Assembly (NCBI RefSeq): GCF_963855985.1 | Contig: NC_087100.1 | Coordinates: forward strand, 6,235,001 to 6,299,000 | Direction: 5' to 3' | Length of the DNA stretch: 64,000 nucleotides | DNA from: Ostrinia nubilalis | Lineage: Eukaryota; Arthropoda; Insecta; Lepidoptera; Crambidae | In this document: positions 17,588 through 30,754 of the stretch, piece by piece | How positions within the stretch are numbered: position 1 is the stretch's first letter | Layout of the letters: each line of letters opens with the position of its first letter | Notes under the pieces: generated by a model | Told to the model about the DNA's origin: nothing | The model's database searches: none | What the model saw: only the letters and a program-made list of their open reading frames with translations | Translations under genes and position numbers: made by a program

Positions 17588-20500
17588 GTATGTAAGTAGA
17601 GCTTTAATTATTTAAAATAGCACTTTATATTTTAACTAAGTATCCCCTTCATTCCAAAAATAAATTGATTTAATTCAGCAACGCACCTACAACATTTGTA
17701 AATCAAATCATTTTACAAGTTTTACATTATCTGCTTTCAAAAAATATGCTAAAACATAGGTACTGTGAAATTATTCATATTTTCTTTTTTTATAACAAAT
17801 AATGGCCACGGTTCATTAGTACCTTCCATTGTTTTATAATTGATGCAAGCGCTACACTAACACCACGTAACAAATTAATAATTGTAAAGATTACACTGAA
17901 AGCCTAGATTTGTTTTTCATAAATACTTAAGTACTGAATTTGATAGTTTATTTATTATCATAATTAATTTGTAATGTAAATCTTGAGAACATTATTTCTA
18001 CGTATTGGTATTACGTAGAATTACCAAAATCAATAATTTGAATCATATTTTTCGTAGCAGGTCGTTTTAAGCTTCAAAAAGACTTCAACGAGTTTACGAA
18101 TATGTAAGTAGGTCTACGAACTCCTAAAAATAATTATTTCTGCAAAATTTTTTGTGCGCCTAATATATTGTCTCGGTCTTTGATTGATATGTGAAAGTAA
18201 TTGTTTTCGGGGCTTCTTACTTACAAATAAATAGCCACTTAAATTACTTTAAATTAAGGAGGTGTTCTCTTTGTTCTTAAATTTTTAAATATTTTTATTG
18301 ATATTATTATTTTATTTATATATATTGTTAACGTGGATTTATTTAATGAAATAAACAACAATTACCTATGTATGGCTTATTTAAAGAGTTTTGCACAAAG
18401 ACTTTGTAATTGAACAGTTGATAAGTTTGTAATTAAATCACAGTATATTGCCTACTTTTAGTCCATAATAGGACGACGAAGGATTTGGTCATTTATTTCA
18501 TTATTATACCTAACTTATTATTCAGTTTCAACAAATACTTTTTCAGTAGCCCTTTAAAAATGTATTAGTTAAATTATGGATTTAAATTAGGTCACAATAA
18601 TAAATTATATAAGAAGGTACACCTAAAGCCTCCTAATTGACTTTTATTTGAAAGATATTAATTAAGTCCCTATAAATCCCAGACTGACTACAATAACAAA
18701 ACAATGGCAAGAAGCAAATAGTAAAAAGAATTTAGGTATTCATAGTATTAAATTACAATTTAATATACGATACCCCATTTATGAGATCTGACTGAAGTGT
18801 GAAATCTGATAGTAGGTACCTCAGTTTTTCGTTTTGCACTTAGCTAAGTAATTACCACTTAATATTCAGATATCACGCATTCATACAATCCACTGACTAG
18901 GTATTCAGTAAAATCATTAAAAGCAATTCGAGCTAGAAAGCCTGTTAATAAAAAGAATTACTTTACTGAAAGGAATTCCAGCGCACAATTAATGAATTGT
19001 TCGGCTAGTAACGTTGTTTGGCAATAAGTAGATAATAGTAACTAATACTTGTTACATGAGGCACTTTCGTAACATAAAGCTGTCACTCGATTGATTTCCT
19101 GAATTAAATCATTTACAATAGGACTTCTAACTTCCTACCGAAATAATCAAACAAAACGTTTATTGTGTCATTGTTTGAACGGACAATTTAGTTGTGGGGC
19201 GCTGACGCGACAGTATGTTGGCCCTGACCGGTCATATTGACCTCTGTCCTTCGGTTTCAGTTCAATACAATTCAGGAGTAGGTATAGACAGTCACGCGAT
19301 GTCCCCTATTTCTAGGGCTGCGTAACTCTGAATAAATTCCACCATGTAAACTTTTTAGAGACACAAACTTTAATTATACCTAGGTTCTGTATTCTATTCA
19401 TAACGCTCATGTTATGAAGTTAGTAAGTAGTTTTAAGTATTAATTAATTTAATTTAACTAACCGAAATACAAGTAGGTACTATAACTACTTAACTAGTGT
19501 CCTAGCTAGATTACGTGTCTTCCTCATTTATTTTTAAAAACATGCAATCTAATGTATCATTGTTTTAAAATAAGTCTGTAGTACCTAGTTAAAAGTATCT
19601 TTGTACCTCGAAAAAATGCCAGATTAAAGTATGTAATCTTTAGTAGACTCTTAGTAGTTTCTTATATAACAGACAAAAATAAAGTAAATAATGACAGTCT
19701 TCGTGAATCACCTCGTCTGTGGAATTATCTGACCGCACAAAAAACAACACAAGAAAGTTTTTGATGTAACTTTCCGGCTTCCGCCTGCGACGCCGGATGA
19801 CCGGACTAACAAAACCTCTTTATGGCAAAGGCCATCGTAGCTTTAAAATAGTCTAGCACTAAGTTTGCTTGACCTACCTACAAAATAATTACTAGCCTTG
19901 TCATGACATGGTTTTATTTTGTGATGAAATAATAGGAAGATAGTTAATTGGTAGTATTCACGGTATCATAGCGCCACAATGTAGAGCACGTGGCCTACCC
20001 CAATATCAGTTCTTGCTTAAATTTTTAATTGCCTGTTATAGTAGTTAGCAAGCATCATTTTGATTGGGTGTGTTGAGGGTTTGTAGCCAGTAAAATACAT
20101 TATAGTTATAAGTAACTACAAACTTAACCTTTAGGTATAGTTAACATAATTTAATCAATTACACTTAACAAGGCTTTTGGATCAATATTAGGTAGAATGC
20201 CATACCTAATTGTAGCACGTTTATAGAGTTGGATACCTCTATTAATTATGTTCAGCAACTTCAATTTAAACCCAGTGGCGTGGTGTCCTCGTCCTGAAAT
20301 CCTCCCTCGAAATAAAACGAATGCCTGCCTTTCAAACTTAAAGATTTCTATCTTTAGAACGGAGGTAACTACAAAATGCATATTAATAAATTAGTTACCT
20401 AACGTTCAAATATTTGTTATTTATAACTAATTAGTCTAATAAATAAATAACGAAACTTTTACATGCTCGATGTTTACCTACCCTTGATGAACAGGATTTG

Positions 20501-20875
20501 AAGAAATAATTAGCAGTGCCGCTACTTGACCAGCGGACAACCTGTTGTTAGTTATCGTAGCGTTAAATAATAAAACAAAAACATTGGCCGCAATCTATCT
20601 GCGGGTGCGCACGAGAGCGTGGCGGCGAGCAAAATATGCCATTACTCGACTCTAGTTCTACCGATAGTTTTTAATTTAATGCAAGTGCTTTATACTTTAA
20701 TGATACTCGAGCATTTTCTCTCTCTAAAAAACAAAACTGTAATTTAACAATACGTTAATCGAAGTAGTTAGATTGTCGATTAGAGACTTGTCTAGGTCTA
20801 TGGGCGCCGGATAAATAGGTAATACAGTAACTAATAATCATCGATTACCATTCTACTCACTTCCTACTTAATACT

Positions 20876-21098
20876 CGTATTATAAATAAATGCGAAAGTT
20901 TGTATGGATGTCTGGATGTTTGTTACTTTTTCACGCAAAAACTACTGAAAGGATTTTGATGAAAATTTACAGTTAGTAAAATAGTTAAAATAAGTCAAAT
21001 TGTTTATAACCCAGAATAACATACATTAGGCTATAATTAGTGAAGATCTGTGACAAACTAAATTTCACGCGGGTGAAGCCGCGGGCGCAAAAACTAGT
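20876..21098 (+). repeat. Helitron-like fragment 1
   Basis: This sequence is of a type very common in Lepidoptera. It runs from a TATAAATAAATGCGAAAG start, through a block with CACGCAAAAACTACTG, to a 3' end with a short GC palindrome (GAAGCCGCGGGC) and terminal CTAGT (21094-21098). The CTAG-type end after a GC hairpin suggests a non-autonomous Helitron. A related copy is at 23347-23685. Confidence 0.6.
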
Positions 21099-22689
21099 TT
21101 GATATAAATATTTGATTAGACTCGTTACCAGAGTGCATAAAAAATTTATAGGTTCCTAAGTATTTTGCTAAAAGTAGATAAGTTTAAATTACATTAATTT
21201 ACTTCAAATGCCACATATGAAATAAATATTTGATAATATAGATTAATTTCAGCGACTCTACAACGCGCTACTTTCTGATGTTCAGAATAGATTTATTAAA
21301 TACATAGTTATTTATTAGGTAGGTAACTCAAAATTATTGACTAACTCTATGTAACTACAATGAAACCTATAAAGGCAATTCGATACACTGATTTTGAAAC
21401 GAATTTTAGACGTGGAATAGGTGCAATGTTGAGATAGTATACTAGTGGAACATATAAAATATGCAATGCCTTTGTTTCGTATGCAGTTGATCTTAATAAA
21501 CCGGCGAACGAAAGCGAATCGTGATATTTGCAACACTCATACGGCACGCGTTTACGTAATTGAAACATTTAATTGTTTTGACTCTCCAAACTAAAACATT
21601 TAGCTGGGTATGCTCAACTTACGATGCACATACATATTTATTAACTTTCGGATCTCAAGGCACACATACGAAAGAAAGTCGTAAAACAGCAGCAAACGAA
21701 ATAATGTCGCATTTTTACGATTAAGGCTTGGTATTTCTACTAAAGTAGGTATTTCGCGCTGTCAAAATCTGCGCGCGCAATTCTTCGCCGAAGACAGCGC
21801 GCCAAAGAGCTCCCGCCACAATTTCCAGCTACACAGTATAGAAATATGCAGTATATAATTTCCAGCTACGCAGTTGGTTAGGTTAGGTTGACTTCCTTCC
21901 CTTCAAGCGTTACACTCACAACACTTTCTAATACAAATCATATCCAAGTGATACAAATTAAAACACCTTTCAGACTTTTTGGGAATAATTATTCTAGAAT
22001 CGAATAAATATAAAATATACCTGCAGAAGTAAACACGGTTCAAAGTGGCCGTGGCGTCGCCCGACCTTCTGGAAGTTCTGCGCCGGCTTAAAGAATTTCA
22101 AGATTACGTCACCCGACCTATCGGTAGACCCTTGGGAGCTTGAGCGATTGGAAAAACATTTTATGATAAGTTACTCTTAGTAGCGATTATTTAGAGCTTA
22201 GATAATAAATTATAGTTGTTGCAATTCACGAAGCTTTGCATGTGGTTAATAACATTAATCAGTACACGCATCAATTTTGTTCAGTCTCTTTGTTTATTAA
22301 TAAATATAAATATCATACTAAAATTGCAGAAACATATTTGTTTGTATTGGTCTGGGTGTTTTCTTTCTATAATATGTATGAAGTATGTACAGGGTTCTGT
22401 ATCGAAAATTACTATGAGCATCACACGCGGTTACCTGCGTACCTCTGTGCACTCATGGGTTTAGTTTAAGCAGAGGTCCCTAGAGTTTGATTTTGAGCTT
22501 TGTTTATAGTCATTACGAAGCAGACTGATGGGAAAATGCACTGTCTTGAATTCGAAAGGGTAATTTGACGGTGTTAGGGGAATAGGGATGTTTCCTGGGT
22601 CAAAAAGCAAGAGTTTTAATTAGTCCGTCAGTTAACTTATCAAAAAATACTCTACACGTATTTTTCACTTTTTCAAACTAATGAAAATT

Positions 22690-22790
22690 TAAAGAGATAA
22701 AGCGCGCCAAAGTTCATAAGAAGAGGCCCGTGACGTCAATGCGTGCATAAAAGTGCCGCACGTTGTGACGTCGTGCGGATCTTCAACGCA
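22690..22790. promoter_or_regulatory. CRE-like pair within the long non-coding stretch
   Basis: GTGACGTCA (about 22731-22739) and GTGACGTCG (about 22765-22773) lie 34 bp apart in a local GC-rich patch that also holds a TATA-like CATAAAAG between them. This is a cluster of CREB/ATF-type sites that could be an internal promoter or enhancer. The evidence is motif-level only. Confidence 0.3.
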
Positions 22791-23130
22791 CCATAACTAT
22801 GTAATTATTTGTTAGATTGACAAATAAAAATATATGTGTCCAATATTTTTTGATATTAAACATGACGGAAGTTTTTAGGAAACTAGCCTATTCTAGGAAT
22901 AAATACAGAGTCTCCTCATTGAGATTGAGACATTTCAATTTGAGATTTCCCTTGACATTGAACACAATCTGACATGGAGTTTTCAAACACTTGTAAAAAT
23001 AAAAAGTAATTAAATCAAAGGCACTAAGTAGTATTGATATCAACTTCGAAGAAAATTACTGCCAAAATTACTTTCTATCCGTTCCACACGTCTGTCATGA
23101 ATTATATTAATTTATATTAATAAATATTGG

Positions 23131-23222
23131 TTAAAGATTTTTTAAAATCGGTTCAGTAGATCCCGAGATTTAACAAATATACAAACACACAAACTTTACC
23201 TCTTTGTAATATTAGATATAGA
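23131..23222 (+). repeat. Fragment of a lepidopteran repeat tail
   Basis: The pattern AAATCGGTTCAGTAG, then CCCGAG, then ACAAACACACAAACTTT, then TAATATTAGATATAGAT matches the end of a repeat type abundant in moth and butterfly genomes. It is too short to assign a class. Confidence 0.5.
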
Positions 23223-23274
23223 TAGGTAATTTGAAACCCTATTTTGTTTTATTATTTTTTTTATTTTAAATATT

Positions 23275-23338
23275 TCACAATCCAAACTAATATTTACTGT
23301 AAGTAAATGCTAAATAGTAAATATTAGTTTGGATTGTG
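23275..23338. repeat. Perfect 23-bp-arm hairpin
   Basis: The arms CACAATCCAAACTAATATT plus ACT and their exact complement flank a loop of about 18 nt. It sits directly beside the start of Helitron-like fragment 2. The size would also fit a small-RNA precursor, but adjacency to repeats favours a transposon-derived foldback. Confidence 0.6.
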
Positions 23339-23346
23339 CAATATCC

Positions 23347-23685
23347 TACTAATATGTCTGGATGTTTGTTACTCTTTCACGCAAAAACTACTGAATGGAT
23401 TTTGTTGAAACTTTACAGTATTATTGTTTATAACCCAGATTAACATTATGACGATATGTGGCAAATAAATTTCAATAAGTAAATATGACGTGTCTAAAAA
23501 GCGCCATCTATCGTCATTGGTTAAAATCTACAGCACTGGACATACTACGGTATGACGTTCGTAAATATTCATTCGGGGGAAGCCGTGAAACGCCATCTAT
23601 CAACATGGGTAAAACGAGGTAAAACTTCATATCTAACGGGGGTAAAACGAGGTCCACGCGAACGAAGTCGCGGGCGGCCGCTAGT
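23347..23685 (+). repeat. Helitron-like fragment 2
   Basis: Related to 20876-21098 over its first 130 bp. It then carries an insertion with two GCGCCATCTATC/CGCCATCTATC words, and ends in the GC-rich AAGTCGCGGGCGGCCG followed by CTAGT at 23681-23685. A chimeric non-autonomous Helitron is likely. Confidence 0.55.
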
Positions 23686-25747
23686 TTATAATACAGTCTA
23701 ATTTTTTAGAAATCAGCAGAAATGTCATCAAATATGGCCAACTGACATAAAAATATTTTTAGTCTGTGAACTAGTGATGCGACAAAACCTCTCGTTAATC
23801 GCGAAGTGAAATTATTGTAGTACTTGCTACTCGCCGGGTGATCGTCAAAATACTAAAAATATGCAACAAAGTCGCAACATTGAATGTGAACTGATTATGA
23901 AATTTTCGAGAACAGGAAACAAACTGTATGCACAGATGTAATCAAAAAACACACTGGACAGTAAAACAATCAATTATCCGTAAAGTCATTAAACTTCAAA
24001 TAGTTGCAAAAAGTTCTGTTTGACAGTGTTGCTACTAGTGATATCTCGCTCGCTCAGTTCTTTGTTGCTCTATTCCGCTAGGCTAGGGAGGTTATTTAAG
24101 ATGCTATCAATTGAAAAAATATTTTTATTTTCTTTTATTTTATTTACTTATATAGAAAAATAAGCAATGGAACAATACGTAAGAATAATTGCATAAAAAA
24201 GTAAAATAATTTTGTTTAAATAAAACCAACTAAAAATTAAACTGACTCCGAAAAAGTATACACTAAAAGTAGAAAAATAATTTTACGTTATCTCCAATAT
24301 AAAATTAATCAGTAATCGGAATAAGTGAATACTTAAAATAATATCGATTAAATTTACAGAATATTTTCTATGACTCACAGGTTACAGCACTGATGTGTCA
24401 GAGACAAGTCATAGACAATATGGAGATAACACATGATTTTAAACGTCAAGTCAATTTGACAAGTCTCACAAATTTTCATCGTCCACGTATTTTGCTAAAA
24501 TAATTTGTTTCAAAGATTGATTTCAAACTTGTATAAACGTGAAAATAAAGTTGGTTTCATGGGCTTGTTAAATAATGTGTATGATATTATGAACACGTAA
24601 GTGATTATGGTGTAATTGTGTATGAAAGTGTTTGTTTACATCTCTGCTGGATTCTAAAAAATCAAGGTATAGGTAGCTTTCCCTCCGCAACCTTATTGGT
24701 ATTCTATGTATGTGTCTTTTAATTGATTTCTGTTAAACATTTCATGTAAAATTTGTCCAGTTATAACTTTATTTAGGTACATCTGCATCTGTAAGTAAGG
24801 ATTCATGTTCTCCAGCCCAGATGCCGAGTAAACAGAATCGTCTTTCAGTGACGTGCAGCTGCCCTATATTTGACCTATTTTTTTATTATTTATTTGTGTC
24901 AGTGTGCCCTTCTAAAGAGTGTAAGACGATTGTATGTAGTTACTATTAAAATGTAATTTTAACTCATTGGTTTTGTCTCATATTTGAGGAATGTACTATG
25001 TATCATGAGTAGAGTCTTAGTTTAAAAGGATGCCAACGATTTAAATTTCAATAGGTAGAGAAAATTCATAATTCTTAATTATCAAAAATGTTAGCTTTCT
25101 CCAGTAACACTGATATTATTATACTGTGACTCATCAAAGTCATCATTGTCAAAAATATTGACAAATCGCGAACTGTCACGACCAAAAAACTGGCACGCGT
25201 CCGACCTCCGTAAGCGCCACCGCGCGACTGATTGAGATTGTCCAAGCCGTCATGGGCGATTTTTTCCACATTTTTAAACATAGTAACTAAATAAGACGCA
25301 ATATAAAAATTTCATCCGTTAAAAGCCCTCAAGTTATTTCTGAACTTTAGTTTAGTAAAAGATTCAGAATCTCAAATCGCTTATTTTAAAAATAAAACCA
25401 TAAATAGAAAACGAATAGAGGTAACTTTGGGAATTTATTCTATCGAGGCAACTTCATCAAATCGTGTTTCCATCCGTTAATAGCCCTAGAAAATATCCTC
25501 AACTATGCCCAAAAAAAATCTTAGCCTTTAATTTTACTGTTTAGTACCTCAAAAATGAAAAATGAAAACCTCATTTTCGCCATTTTCTCTGCTACCCGGC
25601 CTTAAGTAGGTACCTACACAATTCCCAAATGCTTTGAACCCCAGAAGTGGGGTGTACCACAATTCCATCATTCATTGCAAGTTATTAACAGTATTTTAAA
25701 TTCTCTGTATGAATAAATTAATTTACCTATTTAACTAGGCACTGTAC

Positions 25748-26264
25748 CAGGCCTGTTCATCTCCGCGAGTTTACATCGAAAACAAAACACGCACGGTGGC
25801 CCACCTACAGGATACTATTCGACAAGGCCTCACAAACGAGCGAACATTGACTCACGCACGCGTATTCTGTGTATGATGGAAGAAAATAAAGAAAATGGTG
25901 TACTAAATACTGTGCAGTATTTAACTGCCTAAATAATAATAATAACACAGAATGTACTTTTTTAAGTTGCCTCAAGACACTGAGAGGTAAATAAGTAGTT
26001 AATATCATTCATGATAATTCATGCTAAATCATGTATTTCCTCCGCCATTTTCCGCAGTTTGGCACACCTCACGACACATCATTTTACCGAAGTCAGCCCT
26101 ATAGCTTCGGCGCAGTGCCGATCACTGACGTTTGTCAACAAAATGGTGCTTGACTCTTGAGACAGGCTAAATTACACCATATTGTTAATGACATTGAGCA
26201 TACATTTTTTTAAATACCTTCGCGAAGTAAAACTTCTGTACGTAGTACTTATTATTATTCTGTG
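25748..26264 (+). mobile_element. THAP-encoding P-like element, copy B
   Basis: 517 bp, same family as 12236-12751, with perfect 7-bp target duplication ACTGTAC (25741-25747 and 26265-26271). The THAP-like coding segment is interrupted relative to copy C by small differences near 25,860 and 25,905. Non-autonomous. Confidence 0.75.
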
Positions 26265-26776
26265 ACTGTACTATCAATAATAAGTAAATTAATATTCATT
26301 AGTAAAGCCTCCTATTATAACTTCCCGATTCAATTGCTATTAGGGTGGCAGATTAGGTACTTAATGATAATTGCAGATAAGTTGCATCCATAATGCGTTT
26401 TGGTTATTCATTATGACATTACGCCCCCATCGACAGCACCCGACGTCTGCGCTCGTAGCGCGTAGCGTGCCGCCTCGTAGTAGGCTTACAATTTTATGTG
26501 CCACTAACGACATTCAAAGTATTTCACAACAATAACTGAACATAAAATGAATGAAATTGCAGCTCACATAAATGACTAGACGATTTCCTCGCATGGTATC
26601 GATAAAACTCGAAACCCCTTTCGAAATAGGGGAACTCTTTTATTTTTCTTTCTGTGAATTAATAGTCAATTCTTCGACGACAGTTGCCATGGACGGTAGA
26701 TTAGGAACTGCGTCCGGAAAAGAAATTTAAAAATAACGAGTATTAAAATCTTGCGTTGCTTGTCCTTCCAGAGGAG

Positions 26777-29700
26777 ATGTCACACCTTTACCTGCCATGG
26801 GGTTCTGGAGAACGTTACACCAACCGCCTCCAAGTGAGGAACCAATTCGCGAGCACCTTGGAGCTGCATAAGCAGTCATCTTACGAGTACCAGGAGCCGA
26901 ACCAGCGCCAGAGAAGCCCCAGCTTGCCGCCTATTCACCACGTAGAGCAGGAAAGACCACTGGTCAAAGAAGATAGAAGATCCAACGTGCTAAATAGGAA
27001 CATACCAAGTGCAAAAAGATTCGCATTTTACGACGAAGATGGTGAAGGCGACACTTCGGGCTATGGAAGCGAGACGGTCAACCATAAGAATAGGAACGGA
27101 GCTTTAAATGATGTGACTAATAATCGAAACCCCGTTGTGGCATGGGAACAAGATGGAAAAAATAACAGGTGAGTGATATCGCAATTAAATTTTCTTTGAT
27201 ATTAAAAGTGTATTTTGTGCAGGTACGAAGTGCATAGGAAAAAACATACAAACGAATTGAGAAACTCCTCCTCTAAGAAATGGATTGGGGAAGCTTATGT
27301 CCAACAGTGGACTGTGGTGCGCTGGCTACAATGTAATAATAGTGTCACTGAAAATTAATTAACTTATGTAGGAAGCAAATAATTACTCGCTGGATCATTG
27401 TTGTACTTGTTCGCGTAATATTGTATAATGCATAAGCATACGAGTGTATCGTTTCTTCTGACTATTAACTGCTAGTACCTACGTACTCGGTGTCCATTAC
27501 TGCCCAACATGCGTGACAGGAAAGTCATTCGTAGGTTTAAACGGTACGTAGTTACGGGCATTATAGTTTATAGTTCTTGCGCAATGCAATTATGGCTAGA
27601 AACTGCGACTCTTATCTTTTGAAGTACAACATACATAGTAGTTATGTACTTATGAACGTCCATTATTTTTAATTAATGCAATCAAAGTCTAGTCTTAAAG
27701 TATGTAATGGATAAGTTTGACCTATTTATTACTCACACTCATTAGTTGCTTTGTAAATGGTTAGGAAATAGATTAGATATAACAAAGTTTCTGATTAGCA
27801 ACGCGGTACGAGGGTAACAGTGTTCATTAAATTTTAATTAAGGTATTTTCTGTACTTAAACAGGATGTCCCAAAATTGGCATTTACTCATATTTGGATAA
27901 TTTGACTAAGTAATAGTGATATACACGAATCCTCGTTTTGTCAGCGTACGTACAAGAATGATTTAAAGACACTGTCTGTCTGAAGTCTAAAATAATAATT
28001 ATCAAATTGCGTATAATATAGACATCAAACATTTGCTCAGAAATCGAGGATCCAGTGGCGGCAGATCGGGCACGACCGACGAGGCGTGGTCGGCGCGGAC
28101 GCCGCGCAGCTCCACGGAGGAGGGCCGGCTGCGCTGGGGCGACCGCGGCGTCGCCACTGGCCGGCTGTGGGAGCCCACAGCACCCAACGAACGACTACCG
28201 CAGGTACACTTCCAGAATAAGCGACAATAGCTAAACGGGGAAGGACCCGAAGAACGGAGTCATCTTCAAAATTTTAAGCGACAATAGTCGAATGGGAAGG
28301 CGTCAGATTGGACGACTCGAGTCGAGATCCAAGGAAGGCGGTTCAAACCCCGCCACCGCTCGTCTATTGAAGTATTGACCCACTCGTAATACAAGAACAA
28401 GCGTATTTAGCTTACCTACCATGAGGGGTTAATCGGACTCTTACTAGTAATTTGTACAATACACAAAGGCTTGATAGATAATAACCATAATCGACTAGGT
28501 AATACAAATTTTATTATTCTGAAATGTTTTTGCAGATGCCAAACCAAAAAAAGGGAACCCCATCATGGGTAGAACGAGGCTTAAATATGATAGATAACTC
28601 AGCGGAAGTCCTAGTCATTGACCAAAGAAGTTCGACAAATTCTGGATTCGAATGCGACAGATCTTCATGCAATGGTAGCGATGAAGGAAGGTAGGGAAGG
28701 GAATCAATATTAAGTAACTTTTCATTCACTAATTTATTCAATTTATGAACCAATTTTTTCTTACAGAACATTTTTAAGAGGGCAAAATGTTCCTCTAGAA
28801 CCTGAAATAAAAGCTCAACGAGAAAACAAACGCATAAAAGCATTAGAGTTGCAATCTGCAATATTAAGTCAGTTGGAAGACCGTGAGAAACGGCGCCAAG
28901 AAGAAAGAGAAAGAAGATTACGTGAGGAAAGATTAGAAGAGCTACGAATACAACGCCAACAAGAAGAAGACCGACTAAGGCTGGAAGAAGAAAGAAGAAA
29001 AAATGAAGAAAAACAAATATTGGAACAACGAAAACTGGAAACTCTTAAAAGAGCGCTTGAAGATGCAGAGAAAAAAGCTAAGCAAGATAAAGAAAAAAGG
29101 TTTACGTGTCATAGACAAAACGCGAACTCTAATAATAATATCGACAGCAACAAATCCATTGCAGAAGAAAATATACTACCAGAAGGCATAGAATTTAACG
29201 AATCAGTTAGCCCAACGAAAACGAATAGAACATACGATGTACATTCAGCAAAAAGTCAAAAGAAGGAATGTAATTCTCACCACACGACAGAGTTTAATTC
29301 ACCCAGATCCGCATCCGGTCCTGGAAATTTAAATTTATTCATCCACAGCGTGCCTCCCCTCGCATTAGCTGACAATCAATTTAACATTTTACCGATTGGA
29401 ATTAATGGAAATGGAGAGCTTGTTAATGCACAAACAAATAGTTTGCAATTAGCAGTGTTAGTTCCTCAAACCTTATCAAACAGTTTATACAGTGTGTCCT
29501 TAAATTCTCTCAACAACATTAGCGATGTATCGGACTCAGGGAAAGTCTTGACACCTCGAAAATATCGCATCGGTAATCTGATAGTGAAAACTAAAGACGC
29601 TACAACGCAGACTGATTCAAGTCTTTGGAAATCAACAAATGACAAGATGGTCGACACTGATGGCCCTGAAAGAAATTTTGATAAAGATTATTCAAATATC

Positions 29701-30387
29701 GATGAAAACGCACCCCAAGAAAGTCATCATAATACTCTGAAAAAAGATAGACGTTTTCGGTCAGAAGAAAGATTTAAAAAAGATATTGAAACTCGACCTA
29801 AATGGGGTGTCAACAGACCAGCGGCTCAATATAAAAAACAGAGCGAAAAGGATCCGTTTTACAGTCAAAAACGTAAAATGCGTCAAAAATATAGATCTCA
29901 AGCGCGGCAATATCTATCTCAATCCAGCGAAGATAGCCGATCACCGAGTCCACCTACCAGATCCGATAAGAACTCTGATAACAGTCTCAAGCAACGTAAT
30001 TCTTTGAGTCAATCTTATTGGAAGAGTAAGCGGTCTAGTCAAGATTTAACAAGGCCAACAAATAATAACAATAACTCAACAGAACCCACAAGTAATATAG
30101 CTTTGGAGTTTAGCCACATAGGCCAAACTACAGTCAGTGATCTGATTGACGGTAAGAAATCTCCTAAGAGGTCGCCGACAAAGAGAATGACGCTATCACA
30201 AAAGTTTATCAATGACAAATATGGAAACAGAAAGTTATGGTTGGACGATGTTAATGAGAGAAACATGAAAAATAACATTTACGAAGCGGAAAATAGGAAA
30301 AAAATAATAGATCAAATAAATACTGCGAAAAGGGAATATTTGGAGAGAAATGAGGACCAAGAAAATTTAATTAAGGCTAAATTTTAA
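26777..30387 (+). CDS. CCDC66-like coiled-coil protein
   Basis: The coding exons are 26777-27168, 28041-28203, 28536-28690 and 28767-30387, all GT-AG and in phase, giving 776 residues. An acceptor ends at 26771, just before the ATG at 26777, so the 5'UTR continues upstream. Residues about 193-199 read TPSWVERG, followed by a long charged Glu/Arg/Gln coiled coil at about 253-350, the pattern of the CCDC66 domain of vertebrate cilium and centriolar-satellite proteins. The rest is low-complexity, Ser/Asn/Lys-rich and basic, probably disordered. A role in microtubules, centrosome or cilia is inferred from the family. The resemblance rests on one motif plus the coiled coil, so the name is moderate confidence; that it is a real gene is strong. 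Confidence 0.75.
28300..28376 (+). repeat. tRNA-related SINE fragment
   Basis: A box-B-like GGTTCAAACCCC lies at about 28341-28352, inside a repeat-like stretch in intron 3 of the CCDC66-like gene (numbering the putative 5'UTR intron as 1). No complete tRNA fold, box A or tail is visible. Confidence 0.35.
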
Positions 30388-30453
30388 CTTGATTGTATTG
30401 AAAGACTTAATTAGATTAACAAAACTGCCTTATAGAGCACAATAGTTAGTCGT

Positions 30454-30582
30454 TTAAAGGCCGGCAACGCACCTGTAACGCCCCTGGGTCTGCGGGTGTC
30501 TATGGGCGACGGTAATCACTTACCATCAGGTGATCCGTCTGCTCGTTTGCCTCCTATCACATAAAAAAAAAAAAAAAAAAAA
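30454..30582 (+). mobile_element. Short LINE 3'-end insertion with 15-bp target duplication
   Basis: A 129-bp segment ends in the lepidopteran LINE tail motif CGGTAATCACTTACCATCAG and a pure A tract (30564-30582). It is flanked by a perfect 15-bp duplication, ACAATAGTTAGTCGT (30439-30453 and 30583-30597). It is an extreme 5' truncation of a non-LTR element, of the CR1-like group judging from the tail. It lies 66 bp after the CCDC66-like stop codon, so it is probably in that gene's 3'UTR. Confidence 0.8.
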
Positions 30583-30754
30583 ACAATAGTTAGTCGTGCA
30601 ATATGTAGTGAAGAAAATTAGGTTACTAAGATTTGTTATCGATTTAACCGTTTCTAAGGAAAGTCCAAACAGAATTTTATCAATAAAATCAGTGTCGTTG
30701 TTACGCTCCTGTGTGCTGACTGCTGTGTTTGTATAATTTGCTTGAACAATAAAT

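Larger units (their letters stand above)
17588..26771. other. Long non-coding stretch, probable large first intron
   Basis: I find no convincing coding exon. It holds two Helitron-like fragments, a LINE/SINE-like tail, a perfect hairpin, a CRE-like pair and a THAP-element copy, listed separately. One weak exon candidate is an ATG at 24560 followed by 38 open nucleotides and a consensus donor (GTAAGTGA at 24598), without a convincing partner exon. On the minus strand at 25075-25281 there is a 68-codon frame without family resemblance. Confidence 0.45.

Noticed and set aside
17032..17615. Several overlapping frames of 60-97 codons
   Set aside because: They arise from CG-rich sequence of the putative first exon; composition is not protein-like and none has supporting splice structure.
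24560..24597. ATG plus 38 open nucleotides and a consensus donor as the first exon of a new gene
   Set aside because: No in-phase downstream exon with protein character could be found; kept only as a remark.
25075..25281. 68-codon minus-strand frame with a plausible second reading after a one-base shift
   Set aside because: No family resemblance, no splice sites to resolve the shift, and no neighbouring exons.
27209..27357. Alternative acceptor (GTGCAG at 27217-27222) giving a 40-codon terminal exon for the CCDC66-like gene
   Set aside because: The end of this segment is a common lepidopteran LINE-like remnant and the conserved coiled coil requires the downstream exons.
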